This document shows, one piece after another, positions 16,133-24,162 of a stretch of 47,962 nucleotides of DNA. A program made the translations under genes and the position numbers. The notes beneath the pieces were generated by a model, which saw only the letters and a list, made by a program, of their open reading frames with translations, was not told where the DNA came from and ran no database searches. The first letter of the stretch is position 1. Every line of letters begins with the position of its first letter. Source of the DNA: an uncultured Lachnospiraceae bacterium (lineage in GTDB: Bacteria > Bacillota > Clostridia > Lachnospirales > Lachnospiraceae); the NCBI GenBank assembly GCA_946405185.1, contig CAMJGH010000011.1:1-47962 (forward strand), in the 5' to 3' direction.

Positions 16133-17695
16133 ATGAAAAAGGTGATCGTGATCGGTGCGGGGCCTGCGGGCCTGACGGCGGCCTATGAACTGCTGGACGG
16201 CAGCGGAGAGTACGATGTGACGGTGCTGGAGGAGTCCGGCGCCATCGGCGGCATCTCCCGCACGGTGGAACACAACGGCAACCGCATGGACATGGGCGGG
16301 CACCGGTTCTTCTCCAAGGTGCCGGAGGTCAACGCCTGGTGGCAGAAGATGATGCCGCTGCAGGGTGCGCCTTCGTACGACGACAAGGTGCTGGGGCGCC
16401 CGGCCGAACTGGCTGCGGGCGGCCCGGACCCGGAGAAGACGGACCGCGTCATGCTGAAAAGAAGCCGCCTCTCGCGCATCTTCTTCAAACATAAGTTCTT
16501 TGACTATCCGGTGTCGCTGAAGTGGGCGACGTTAAAGAACATGGGGTTTTTCACCACCATGGAAGTGGGCTTCTCCTACCTCTTCTCCATGGCGCACAAG
16601 CGCCCGGAGAAGTCGCTGGAGGATTTCTACATCAATCGGTTCGGCAAGAAACTTTATTCCATGTTCTTTGAGAACTACACCGAGAACCTCTGGGGGCGGC
16701 ATCCGTCGCAGATCTCGCCCGAGTGGGGCGCCCAGCGCGTGAAGGGCCTGTCCATCGTGGCCATCCTGAAGGACATGTTCGGCAAGGCGCTCGGGAAGAA
16801 GGACCGGAAAGTGGAGACATCGCTCATCGATGCCTTCGCCTACCCGAAGCTCGGCCCCGGGCAGCTGTGGGAGCTGACCGCCGAAGAGGTGAAGAAGAAA
16901 GGCGGCCGGGTGCTCATGCACTCCCGCGTGACCGGCATCGAGCGGGGCGCGGACGGCGCGGTGACGGCGGTCTGCTATGAGAAGGACGGGACGGCCTACA
17001 CCATGGCGGCGGATATCGTCATCTCCTCCATGCCGTTAAAAGACCTGGTGGGCGGCATGACGGGCGTGCCGGCGGATGCCGCGCGCATCGCCGAGGGCCT
17101 GCCGTACCGTGATTACATGACCGTGGGCGTGCTGGTGCCGAAGCTCCTGCTTAAGAACGAGACCAAGACGAAGACCCTCGGCAATATCGTTCCGGACGAC
17201 TGGGTCTACGTGCATGACCGCAAGGTGAAGATGGGGCGCTTCCAGATCTACAACAACTGGTCGCCGTATCTGGTGAAGGACCCGGAGCATACCGTCTGGG
17301 TGGGCCTGGAGTACTTCTGCAACGAAGGCGACAAACTCTGGAGCCTGACGGACGATGCGTTCGCCCGCGGCGCCATCCGCGAGATGAAGGCCATGGGGCT
17401 GATCGCGGATACGGCAGATGTTCTGGACTACCACGTGGAGCGCGTGAAGAAAGCCTATCCGGCGTACTTTGACACCTACGCCGAGATCGACACCCTGCGC
17501 GCCTTCCTGGACACCATCCCGAACCTCTACTGTGTGGGCCGCAACGGCCAGCACCGCTACAACAACCTGGACCACTCCATGTGCACGTCGTTTGAGGCGG
17601 TGAAGAACATCCGCAGCGGCCGGACGGACAAGGCCAACCTCTGGAGCGTGAACACCGAGAAGGAGTATCACGAGGAGGAGAAGGCGCAGGCATGA
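16133..17695 (+). CDS. FAD-dependent oxidoreductase (amine oxidase / UDP-galactopyranose mutase-like)
   Basis: Flavoprotein of 520 residues. The N terminus [20 protein letters not shown] is a Rossmann dinucleotide-binding motif, followed by [20 protein letters not shown] and [11 protein letters not shown], as in protoporphyrinogen-oxidase and UDP-galactopyranose-mutase relatives. The C-terminal FAD motif is [20 protein letters not shown]. The substrate is unknown. It overlaps the following GtrA gene by 4 bases; GtrA proteins serve lipid-linked sugar transfer, so the pair probably modifies a membrane-linked glycan precursor rather than taking part in sugar-acid breakdown. An in-frame GTG at 16109 overlapping the previous stop is a possible alternative start. 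Confidence 0.85.
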   Translation: MKKVIVIGAGPAGLTAAYELLDGSGEYDVTVLEESGAIGGISRTVEHNGNRMDMGGHRFFSKVPEVNAWWQKMMPLQGAPSYDDKVLGRPAELAAGGPDPEKTDRVMLKRSRLSRIFFKHKFFDYPVSLKWATLKNMGFFTTMEVGFSYLFSMAHKRPEKSLEDFYINRFGKKLYSMFFENYTENLWGRHPSQISPEWGAQRVKGLSIVAILKDMFGKALGKKDRKVETSLIDAFAYPKLGPGQLWELTAEEVKKKGGRVLMHSRVTGIERGADGAVTAVCYEKDGTAYTMAADIVISSMPLKDLVGGMTGVPADAARIAEGLPYRDYMTVGVLVPKLLLKNETKTKTLGNIVPDDWVYVHDRKVKMGRFQIYNNWSPYLVKDPEHTVWVGLEYFCNEGDKLWSLTDDAFARGAIREMKAMGLIADTADVLDYHVERVKKAYPAYFDTYAEIDTLRAFLDTIPNLYCVGRNGQHRYNNLDHSMCTSFEAVKNIRSGRTDKANLWSVNTEKEYHEEEKAQA

Positions 17696-18150
17696 AGGAA
17701 CTGTGGGAACTGATCCGGCGCTTTGACCTGAAGGGGCTGCTCGTGTCGCCCACGGAGAACGGGATGATCCAGTTCTTCCGCTACGTGATCGTGGGCGGCA
17801 TCGCCACTATTGTGGACTGGGGCGTGCAGTACTTCCTGACGGAGGCGGGCATCCACTACCTGGTGTCGGCGGTGTTCGCGTTCTTCGCGGGGCTGTCCGT
17901 CAACTTCCTGCTCTCGAAGATCTTCGTCTTCAAGGCGGAGAAAGCCCGCGTGGGAACGGCTCTGGAGTTTGCGGCCTACGCGGCCATCGGCGGGGCGGGG
18001 CTTCTGCTGACGGTGGGCATCATGTATGTGCTGACCGATGTGCTGCACCTGCACTACATGCTCTCGAAGGTGGCGGCCACGTTCATCGTGCTGTTCTGGA
18101 ACTATTTTGCCCGCAAGAAACTGGTTTACGAAGGCCGGAAAAACAAGTGA
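17692..18150 (+). CDS. GtrA-family membrane protein
   Basis: Small integral membrane protein of 152 residues with four hydrophobic helices. The family start [20 protein letters not shown] and the motif [12 protein letters not shown] are clear. GtrA proteins are thought to help move polyprenyl-phosphate-linked sugars across the membrane for decoration of cell-surface polymers. The 4-base overlap with the oxidoreductase gene implies coupled translation. A short stem-loop (CGTGCC/GGCACG, 18157-18172) follows without a T run. Confidence 0.9.
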   Translation: MKELWELIRRFDLKGLLVSPTENGMIQFFRYVIVGGIATIVDWGVQYFLTEAGIHYLVSAVFAFFAGLSVNFLLSKIFVFKAEKARVGTALEFAAYAAIGGAGLLLTVGIMYVLTDVLHLHYMLSKVAATFIVLFWNYFARKKLVYEGRKNK

Positions 18151-18211
18151 TCTGCGTGCCGCAGGGCACGGGACGATAGCAACTGTCAAGACAAAATCAA
18201 GGAGGACAATC

Positions 18212-19102
18212 ATGAAGATCGGATTTATCGGACTGGGCATCATGGGACGCCCCATGAGCAAGAACCTGCTGAAGGCCGGCCACGAGCTGGTGGTCTTTGA
18301 CTTCAACAAGGATGCCGTCGCGGACGTGGCGTCCTGCGGTGCCAAGGCGGCCGCCAACTCGGCGGAAGTCGCCAGAGAGTGCTCCGTCATCATCACCATG
18401 CTCCCCAACTCCCCGCACGTGCGGTCGGTGGCGCTGGGTGAAGGCGGTATTGCGGAAAACGCGGCCGAGGGGACGATCCTCATCGATATGAGCTCCATCG
18501 ATCCCGTGGAATCCAAGAAGATCGGTGCGGAACTGGCCAGGAAGGGCATCCGCATGATGGATGCGCCGGTCTCCGGCGGCGAGCCCAAGGCCATCGACGG
18601 CACGCTTTCGGTCATGGTGGGCGGTGCCAAAGAAGATTTCGACAAGTACTATGACATGCTGATGGTCATGGCCGGTTCGGTCGTCTACGTGGGCGAGCTG
18701 GGCTCCGGCAACGTGGCCAAGCTGGCCAACCAGATGGTCGTGGCCTGCAACATCTCGGCGGTCGCCGAGGCGCTCACCTTCGCCAAGAAGGCGGGCACGG
18801 ATCCGGAACTGGTCTATCAGGCCATCCGCGGCGGTCTGGCCGGCTCCACGGTCATGGACGCCAAGGCGCCCATGATGCTGGCCGGCAACTACAAGCCGGG
18901 CTTCCGCATCGAGCTGCACATCAAGGACCTCACGAACGCCCTGAACGCGGCCCACGCCGTCAACTCCCCGGCGCCCATGACGGCCCAGATGATGGAAGAG
19001 ATGCAGTTCCTGAAGGCCGCCGGCTATGAGAAGTGCGACCACGACAGCCTCGTGAAGTACTACGAGATCCTGTCCGGCACCTCCATCGTCAAGGAAGACT
19101 GA
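18212..19102 (+). CDS. garR: 2-hydroxy-3-oxopropionate (tartronate semialdehyde) reductase
   Basis: Beta-hydroxyacid dehydrogenase of 296 residues that reduces tartronate semialdehyde to D-glycerate with NAD(P)H. The Rossmann motif IGFIGLGIMGRPMSKNLL starts the protein. The substrate motif is DAPVSGGEPKAIDGTL (residues 118-132), and the catalytic lysine is Lys170 in GSGNVAKLANQ with Asn174 after it, as in GarR/GlxR. The start has AAGGAGG nine bases upstream. Neighbouring galactarate dehydratase and DapA-family genes support the GarR role over other family members such as 3-hydroxyisobutyrate dehydrogenase. Confidence 0.88.
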   Translation: MKIGFIGLGIMGRPMSKNLLKAGHELVVFDFNKDAVADVASCGAKAAANSAEVARECSVIITMLPNSPHVRSVALGEGGIAENAAEGTILIDMSSIDPVESKKIGAELARKGIRMMDAPVSGGEPKAIDGTLSVMVGGAKEDFDKYYDMLMVMAGSVVYVGELGSGNVAKLANQMVVACNISAVAEALTFAKKAGTDPELVYQAIRGGLAGSTVMDAKAPMMLAGNYKPGFRIELHIKDLTNALNAAHAVNSPAPMTAQMMEEMQFLKAAGYEKCDHDSLVKYYEILSGTSIVKED

Positions 19103-19112
19103 TGATACCGGT

Positions 19113-19152
19113 CCGCGGGGCAAAAACGCCCCGCGGGCTTTCCGCTGTTTTG
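19113..19152 (+). terminator. Stem-loop after garR
   Basis: A 9-bp stem (19113-19121 with 19128-19136), loop AAAAAC, then GCTTTCCGCTGTTTTG. A probable partial terminator before the next gene. Confidence 0.55.
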
Positions 19153-19171
19153 AAACAGGAAAGGGAATCCC

Positions 19172-20071
19172 ATGAATACCGATTTTATGAAGGGCGTGAT
19201 CGTGCCCATCCTGACGCCCATCGACGAGGATGAGCGCATCGACGAAGCGAAGCTGCGCGAGCAGGTGGACTATGTGATCGAAGGCGGCGTGCTGGGCGTC
19301 CTGGCCTTCGGCTCCAACGGCGAGTTCTACCAGGTGGAAGACGACGAGATGGAGCGGGGCCTGAAGATCATGATCGATCAGGCGGCCGGCCGCGTGCCGG
19401 TGTATTTCGGCATCGGCGCCATCAACACCAAAAAATGCGTCCGCCTGGCCAAAATGGCCGTGGCCGCAGGCGCCAATGCGGTGTCCGTGCTGCAGCCCAT
19501 GTTCTTAAAGCCCACGTTTGATGAGCTCTACACGCATTTTAAGACCATCGCCGAGAGCATTCCGGATACGCCGATGCTTCTGTACAACAACCCCGGGCGC
19601 GTGGGCTACACCATGAGCTCCGATCTGGTGTGCCGGCTGGCGCATGAGGTGCCCAACATCGTCGGCATGAAGGATTCCTCCGGCGACATGACGCAGACCG
19701 AAGAGTTCATCCGCCGCAACCGCGACGTGAACTTCAAGGTGTTCGGCGGCAAGGATACGCTTTTGTATCCGTCGCTTTGCTGCGGCGCGGCCGGCGGTGT
19801 GTGCACCGCGGCCAACTTCATGCCGGAACTGATCACGGACATCTACTTCAAGTACGCGGCGGGCGATATCGCCGGGTCCCTGGAGGCGCAGTTTAAACTT
19901 AATCCCGTGCGCCTGGCCATGGACGGCGCCAGCTTCCCGGTGGCGGCCAAGGATATGGCCAACCTCCGCGGCCGCGCCGTGGGCGATCCGTACCGCCCGA
20001 ACCTCCCCACCCCCGAAGGCCCGGCTCTCGCGAAGATCCGCGCCGCCATGCAGGAGGCGGGTCTGATCTGA
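19172..20071 (+). CDS. Dihydrodipicolinate synthase-family lyase, probably a keto-deoxy sugar-acid aldolase
   Basis: Class I Schiff-base lyase of 299 residues with the DapA/NanA fold. The pyruvate-binding loop reads FGSNGEFYQVE (residues 46-56), with Ser-Asn in place of Thr-Thr, as in sugar-acid aldolases rather than true DapA. Tyr138 in LLYNNPGRVGY and Schiff-base Lys167 in VGMKDSSGD are present. Lying directly between garR and garD, it most simply cleaves 5-keto-4-deoxyglucarate into pyruvate and tartronate semialdehyde, the step done by GarL in E. coli. The alternative in this family is 5-keto-4-deoxyglucarate dehydratase, giving 2-oxoglutarate semialdehyde, but garR would then be unexplained. 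The reaction is inferred from context. Confidence 0.87.
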   Translation: MNTDFMKGVIVPILTPIDEDERIDEAKLREQVDYVIEGGVLGVLAFGSNGEFYQVEDDEMERGLKIMIDQAAGRVPVYFGIGAINTKKCVRLAKMAVAAGANAVSVLQPMFLKPTFDELYTHFKTIAESIPDTPMLLYNNPGRVGYTMSSDLVCRLAHEVPNIVGMKDSSGDMTQTEEFIRRNRDVNFKVFGGKDTLLYPSLCCGAAGGVCTAANFMPELITDIYFKYAAGDIAGSLEAQFKLNPVRLAMDGASFPVAAKDMANLRGRAVGDPYRPNLPTPEGPALAKIRAAMQEAGLI

Positions 20072-20077
20072 TTCTGA

Positions 20078-20126
20078 CCCTCATCCGTCAGGCTTCGCCT
20101 GACACCTTCCCCCATGGGGGGAAGGC
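20078..20126 (+). repeat. Double-hairpin dispersed repeat
   Basis: Two adjacent hairpins: GTCAGG-CTTCG-CCTGAC (20087-20103) and CCTTCCCCC-ATG-GGGGGAAGG (20105-20125). The text CCTCATCCGTCAGGC...CACCTTCCCCC matches an intergenic repeat that I recognise from many gut Clostridia. It lies just ahead of the garD ribosome site. Confidence 0.7.
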
Positions 20127-20142
20127 TTGAAAGGAGCATCTC

Positions 20143-21663
20143 ATGAAACGCAGCATCGTACAGATCCGTCCCGAGGACAACGTGGCCATCGCCGTGCAGA
20201 CCATTCCGGCGGGCACTCAGGTGCGGGACGGCCTGGTGGCAAAGGATGAGATCCCGCAGGCGCACAAGATCGCGCTCACGGACATCCCGCAGGGCGGGGA
20301 AGTGGTCCGCTACGGCGTGGTGCTGGGGTACGCGAAGGAAGCCATCCCGCAGGGCTCGTGGATCAACGAGTTCATGCTGGATCTTCCCACGCCGCCGGGG
20401 CTTGACGATATGGAATACGCCACCAACATCAAGCCGTATGAAGAACTGCCGGATCCGCCCGTCACCACGTGGGAAGGGTATGAGAACCCGGACGGCTGGT
20501 ATGCGGGCACCCGGAATCTCCTGGGCATCAGCACCACCGTGCAGTGCGTGACCGGCGTGGTCAACGCGGCCGTGGAGCGCATGCGCAAGGAACTCCTGCC
20601 CAAGTACCCGAACGTGGACGGGATCGTGCCCATCAACCACGCGTACGGGTGCGGCGTGGCCATCAACGCGCCGGAGGCGAAGGTGCCCATCCGGGCGCTG
20701 AAAAACCTCTCCAAACACCCCAACTTCGGCGGCCAGATGATGGTCGTCTCGCTCGGCTGCGAGAAGTTCACGGTGGAAAAGCTGCTGGATGCGGCCGACA
20801 TCTCGCCGGAGAACGTCATCGTGCTGCAGGAGTGCAAGGGGTATGACGCCATGATGAACGCGCTCCTGGAGATGGCCGATAAGAAGCTGGCCATCCTGAA
20901 CGAGCGCCGCCGCGTGACGCTGCCGCTCAGTAAGCTCCTGATCGGCATGCAGTGCGGCGGGTCGGACGCCTTCTCGGGCGTGTCGGCCAACCCGTCGGCC
21001 GGGTATGCCTCGGATATGCTGGTCAAGGGCGGCGCCACGTGCCTCTTCTCGGAGGTCACCGAGGTGCGCGACGGCGTGTATCTGCTGGCGAAGCGCTGCG
21101 TGAACGAAGAAGTTGGCAAAAAACTGGCGGCCGAGATGGCGTGGTACGACAACTACCTGGAGGCGGGCGGCGTGGACCGCTCCGCCAACCCCACGCCCGG
21201 CAACAAGAAGGGCGGTCTGGCCAACATCGTCGAAAAGGCCATGGGCAGCATCGCCAAGTCCGGCACCGCGCCCATCGTGGACGTGCTCTCGCCAGCCGAG
21301 CGGCCGGCTAAGTCCGGCCTGATCTTTGCGGCCACGCCGGCTTCGGATCTGGTGTGCGGCTCCTGCCAGCTTTCCTCCGGCATCGGCGTGCAGGTCTTCA
21401 TGACCGGCCGCGGAACGCCGTACAACCTGGCGGCCTGCCCGGTCATCAAGGTATGTTCCCGCAACGAGATGAAAGAGCAGTGGCCGGATCTGATCGACAT
21501 CAACGCCGGCCCGGCAGCCACCGGAGAGAAGGACATCTCCGAGATCGGCACCGAGCTGTTCCACAAGATCATCGCCGTGGCCAGCGGCAAGGACCAGCCG
21601 TTCTCCGAAAAGTACGGCCTGTTCAACGACTACTGCATCTTCAACCCGGCACCTATCACCTGA
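20143..21663 (+). CDS. garD: Galactarate dehydratase
   Basis: Aldarate dehydratase of 506 residues (E. coli GarD has 523), converting galactarate to 5-keto-4-deoxy-D-glucarate with a metal cofactor. Many blocks match my memory of GarD closely: the SAF-like N-terminal domain with DNVAIAVQTI and GSWINEFML, then KYPNVDGIVPINHAYGCGVA, GMQCGGSDAFSGVSANP, WYDNYLEAGGVDRSANPTPG, GGLANIVEKAMGSIAKSG and the ending FNPAPIT. This is stronger evidence for GarD than for the related altronate dehydratase UxaA. It follows the DapA-family lyase gene with a dispersed repeat between, and is near garR, completing most of a galactarate route. Confidence 0.93.
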   Translation: MKRSIVQIRPEDNVAIAVQTIPAGTQVRDGLVAKDEIPQAHKIALTDIPQGGEVVRYGVVLGYAKEAIPQGSWINEFMLDLPTPPGLDDMEYATNIKPYEELPDPPVTTWEGYENPDGWYAGTRNLLGISTTVQCVTGVVNAAVERMRKELLPKYPNVDGIVPINHAYGCGVAINAPEAKVPIRALKNLSKHPNFGGQMMVVSLGCEKFTVEKLLDAADISPENVIVLQECKGYDAMMNALLEMADKKLAILNERRRVTLPLSKLLIGMQCGGSDAFSGVSANPSAGYASDMLVKGGATCLFSEVTEVRDGVYLLAKRCVNEEVGKKLAAEMAWYDNYLEAGGVDRSANPTPGNKKGGLANIVEKAMGSIAKSGTAPIVDVLSPAERPAKSGLIFAATPASDLVCGSCQLSSGIGVQVFMTGRGTPYNLAACPVIKVCSRNEMKEQWPDLIDINAGPAATGEKDISEIGTELFHKIIAVASGKDQPFSEKYGLFNDYCIFNPAPIT

Positions 21664-21668
21664 CGAAA

Positions 21669-21731
21669 GTCATCCTGAGGGGAGCGGACCAGTGTCATCC
21701 TGAGCGAGCGGAGCGAGCCGAAGGATCCCCC
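21669..21731 (+). repeat. GTCATCCTGAG dispersed repeat (one full, one partial copy)
   Basis: A partial copy starts at 21669 and a fuller copy runs 21694-21731, from GTCATCCTGAGCGAGC to CGAAGGATCCCCC. A related copy lies in opposite orientation at 25521-25553. This sequence is a widespread intergenic repeat in gut Clostridia. Confidence 0.8.
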
Positions 21732-21750
21732 GGGAGAACGGAAGGAGACT

Positions 21751-22890
21751 ATGAAATTCAATTTTACGGATCCCATCCGCTTTACCAAAGCGGTCTACTA
21801 TCACATCCATCCCATCCCGCTGCCCAAGCCCTTTAAGGACGGCACCGGCGGCATGGGCAAGAACGCCCCCGAGCAGGGCTTCATCGAACTCTACGACCAG
21901 GAGGGCGGGTGCGCCCATCTGTCCGTGGGGACGGATTTCGTCTCCCAGATGCTGCCGAAGATCTTAAACGGCGAGACCAAGAGCTACAACGAGTGGCGCA
22001 CCGAGCAGTACTGGAAGATCCGCAACGCCGGCTTCCAGAGCGGTCCGGCCTGCCAGGTGGGGCAGCTGGATCTGATGATGCTGGACCTCCTGGCCCAGCG
22101 CGCGGGCAAGTCGTTCCACCGCTTCCTCGGGGCCGAGAAGGACTGGGCGGCCGCCTACAAGGGCGGCGGGTCGCTGCTGCTGTCCGATGAGGAGCTGGTG
22201 GAGGATATGTGCCGCTACGCCTCCGAAGGCTACAAGACCGTCAAGTTCAAGGTGGGTTCGGATAACGGCACCAACATGGAGAAGGATATCCGCCGCCTGG
22301 AGAAGGTGCGTGCGGCGCTCGGGCCCGACATGGGCATCGCCGTGGACTGCAACCAGCGCTGGGAGGTGGAGGATGCGTACCGCTTCGCCAAACTGGCTGA
22401 GCCGTACAACCTCGAGTGGCTCGAAGAGCCCATCCACTCCAACGACTTCAACGGCATCAAGCGCCTGAAGGAGATGGGCGTGAAGCAGCCCCTCGCCTTC
22501 GGCGAATCCATGCGCATCTCCTACATGTATGAGATCTACATCGAGAAAGGCGTGGACCACATCCAGCCGTCCGTGGGCCGTCAGACCCGCATGGACGACC
22601 TGCTGACCATCCGCGACATGTGCCGCGCGGCCGGCGTCACGTTCTCCTCGGGCGGGCGCATCTACCTGAACGCCAACTTCGGGTGCCTGTACGGGCCGGA
22701 TGAGCGCATCGAGTACCACGCGCCGATCACGGATCCGGTGGGCGAGTACACGCTCTTCCAGCCGGTGGCCAAAGACGGGCGCTTCTGGTGCGATCCGGAT
22801 GTCAAGGGCATCCCGCAGCGCATGAACATCGAGAAACTGGAGAAGGACGGCCTGCTGGAGAGCCGGAAGGTGTTCTACCCGACGGCATAA
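21751..22890 (+). CDS. Enolase-superfamily protein (mandelate racemase-like), lacking the usual His-Asp pair
   Basis: Protein of 379 residues of the mandelate racemase/muconate lactonising type, whose members use a metal-stabilised enolate to dehydrate or racemise acids, often sugar acids. Seen: the KxK motif as VKFKVG (Lys165, Lys167) and metal ligands in AVDCNQRW (Asp199), WLEEPIH (Glu225 or 226) and AFGESMR (Glu252). However, the Asp of the catalytic dyad falls at IQPSVGR (Ser274), and the region for the His reads TFSSGGRIYLNANFG, with no histidine. The activity is therefore likely atypical. It follows garD with a repeat between and has its own strong ribosome site GGAAGGAG, so a link to aldarate use is plausible but unproven. 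Confidence 0.82.
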   Translation: MKFNFTDPIRFTKAVYYHIHPIPLPKPFKDGTGGMGKNAPEQGFIELYDQEGGCAHLSVGTDFVSQMLPKILNGETKSYNEWRTEQYWKIRNAGFQSGPACQVGQLDLMMLDLLAQRAGKSFHRFLGAEKDWAAAYKGGGSLLLSDEELVEDMCRYASEGYKTVKFKVGSDNGTNMEKDIRRLEKVRAALGPDMGIAVDCNQRWEVEDAYRFAKLAEPYNLEWLEEPIHSNDFNGIKRLKEMGVKQPLAFGESMRISYMYEIYIEKGVDHIQPSVGRQTRMDDLLTIRDMCRAAGVTFSSGGRIYLNANFGCLYGPDERIEYHAPITDPVGEYTLFQPVAKDGRFWCDPDVKGIPQRMNIEKLEKDGLLESRKVFYPTA

Positions 22891-22917
22891 GAAACGGTCT
22901 CTTCGGGAAGGAGTGTC

Positions 22918-24162
22918 ATGTCCGAAGACAAAAAGGCCCTTCTGCCGGCAGCCGATAAGCGCTTCCGGCGCCTGATCCCCATCGGGCTTCCGCTGGTCTC
23001 GGCGGTGGCCCGGTGGGTCTACCATGCCCGCGTGGAGCGCTTTGTGGGGGAGCCGGACCAGCCGTATCTGGTGCTGATGAACCACGTGACCGTCTGGGAC
23101 CAGTTCTTTGTGGTCATGGCCATGCGGCGTCCGGTCTACTTCGTGATCAGCGAGGACTTCATGTCCAACGGCTTCACCTCGCGGCTGATCGAGTATCTGT
23201 TTGCCCCCGTGCCCATCCGCAAGCAGGTGACGGACCTGCGCGCGGTGATGGGCGTGGTGGAGCTGGCCAAGAGCGGCGTGACGCTGTGCATCGCGCCGGA
23301 AGGCAACCGCACATACTCCGGGCACACCTGCCACATCAATCCGGCCATCGGGAAACTGGCGAAGATCATCGGCCTTCCGGTGGCGCTTTTTCGCATCGAC
23401 GGCGGGTACGGCGTGCAGCCGCGCTGGTCGGATGCGGTGCGGCGCGGCCGCATGAAGGCCGGCTTCACGCGGGTGATCTCCGCGGAAGAACTGAAGAAGA
23501 TGAAGCCCGCCGAGGTGAACGCCGCCATCCGCGAGGGGCTCTATGAGAACGAGGCGGCCGTGACCGGCAGATTCCGGCACCACAAAAGCGCCGAGTACAT
23601 CGAGCGCATGGTCTACACCTGCCCGTCCTGCGGGCTGGCGAAGTGGGTGAGCCGCGGAAACGAAGCCCGGTGCACCCGCTGCGGGCGGCGCATCCGGTAC
23701 GGCGAGGACAAGCGGATCGAAGGCGTGGACGGTCTGTTCCCCTACCGCTTTGCGGGGGAGTGGTATGACGCGCAGGAGCGGTTCGTCATGGCGCTGGACG
23801 GGACGGAGTATGTGGACCGCCCGGCCTTCACGGACGAAGCCGGCCTGTGGCGCGTGAAGCTCTACGACCGCAAGGAGCGGGTGGAAAGAAACGTCCGTGC
23901 AGCGCTCTATTCGGACCGCATCGAACTGACATCGCCCGCCATCACGCGCGTCTTCCGGTTTGAGGAGACGGATGCCGTGACGGTGCTCGGGCAGAACAAG
24001 CTGAACATCTACGCAGGCGAAGACGTGTGGCAGCTGAAGGGCAGCAAACGCTTCAACGCCCTCAAGTACGTCAATTTCTTCTTCCACGCGAAGAATATGG
24101 CCGCGGGCGGGGAAGCCCGCACACAGAAAGGAACGGACGGTGCAGAATTTCTGGGACTCTGA
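22918..24162 (+). CDS. PlsC-type acyltransferase with a C-terminal zinc ribbon
   Basis: Protein of 414 residues. The first about 210 residues form an acylglycerol-phosphate acyltransferase domain with the catalytic HxxxxD (His56, Asp61 in NHVTVWD) and the phosphate-binding motif APEGNRTYSG (Glu128 to Arg131). A zinc ribbon follows, CPSC at 235-238 and CTRC at 252-255. A further beta-rich domain of about 150 residues that I do not recognise ends the protein. Typical PlsC proteins stop at about 240 residues, so the ribbon plus tail is an addition. Its 3' end overlaps the next gene by 23 bases. The acyl acceptor is unknown. Confidence 0.85.
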   Translation: MSEDKKALLPAADKRFRRLIPIGLPLVSAVARWVYHARVERFVGEPDQPYLVLMNHVTVWDQFFVVMAMRRPVYFVISEDFMSNGFTSRLIEYLFAPVPIRKQVTDLRAVMGVVELAKSGVTLCIAPEGNRTYSGHTCHINPAIGKLAKIIGLPVALFRIDGGYGVQPRWSDAVRRGRMKAGFTRVISAEELKKMKPAEVNAAIREGLYENEAAVTGRFRHHKSAEYIERMVYTCPSCGLAKWVSRGNEARCTRCGRRIRYGEDKRIEGVDGLFPYRFAGEWYDAQERFVMALDGTEYVDRPAFTDEAGLWRVKLYDRKERVERNVRAALYSDRIELTSPAITRVFRFEETDAVTVLGQNKLNIYAGEDVWQLKGSKRFNALKYVNFFFHAKNMAAGGEARTQKGTDGAEFLGL

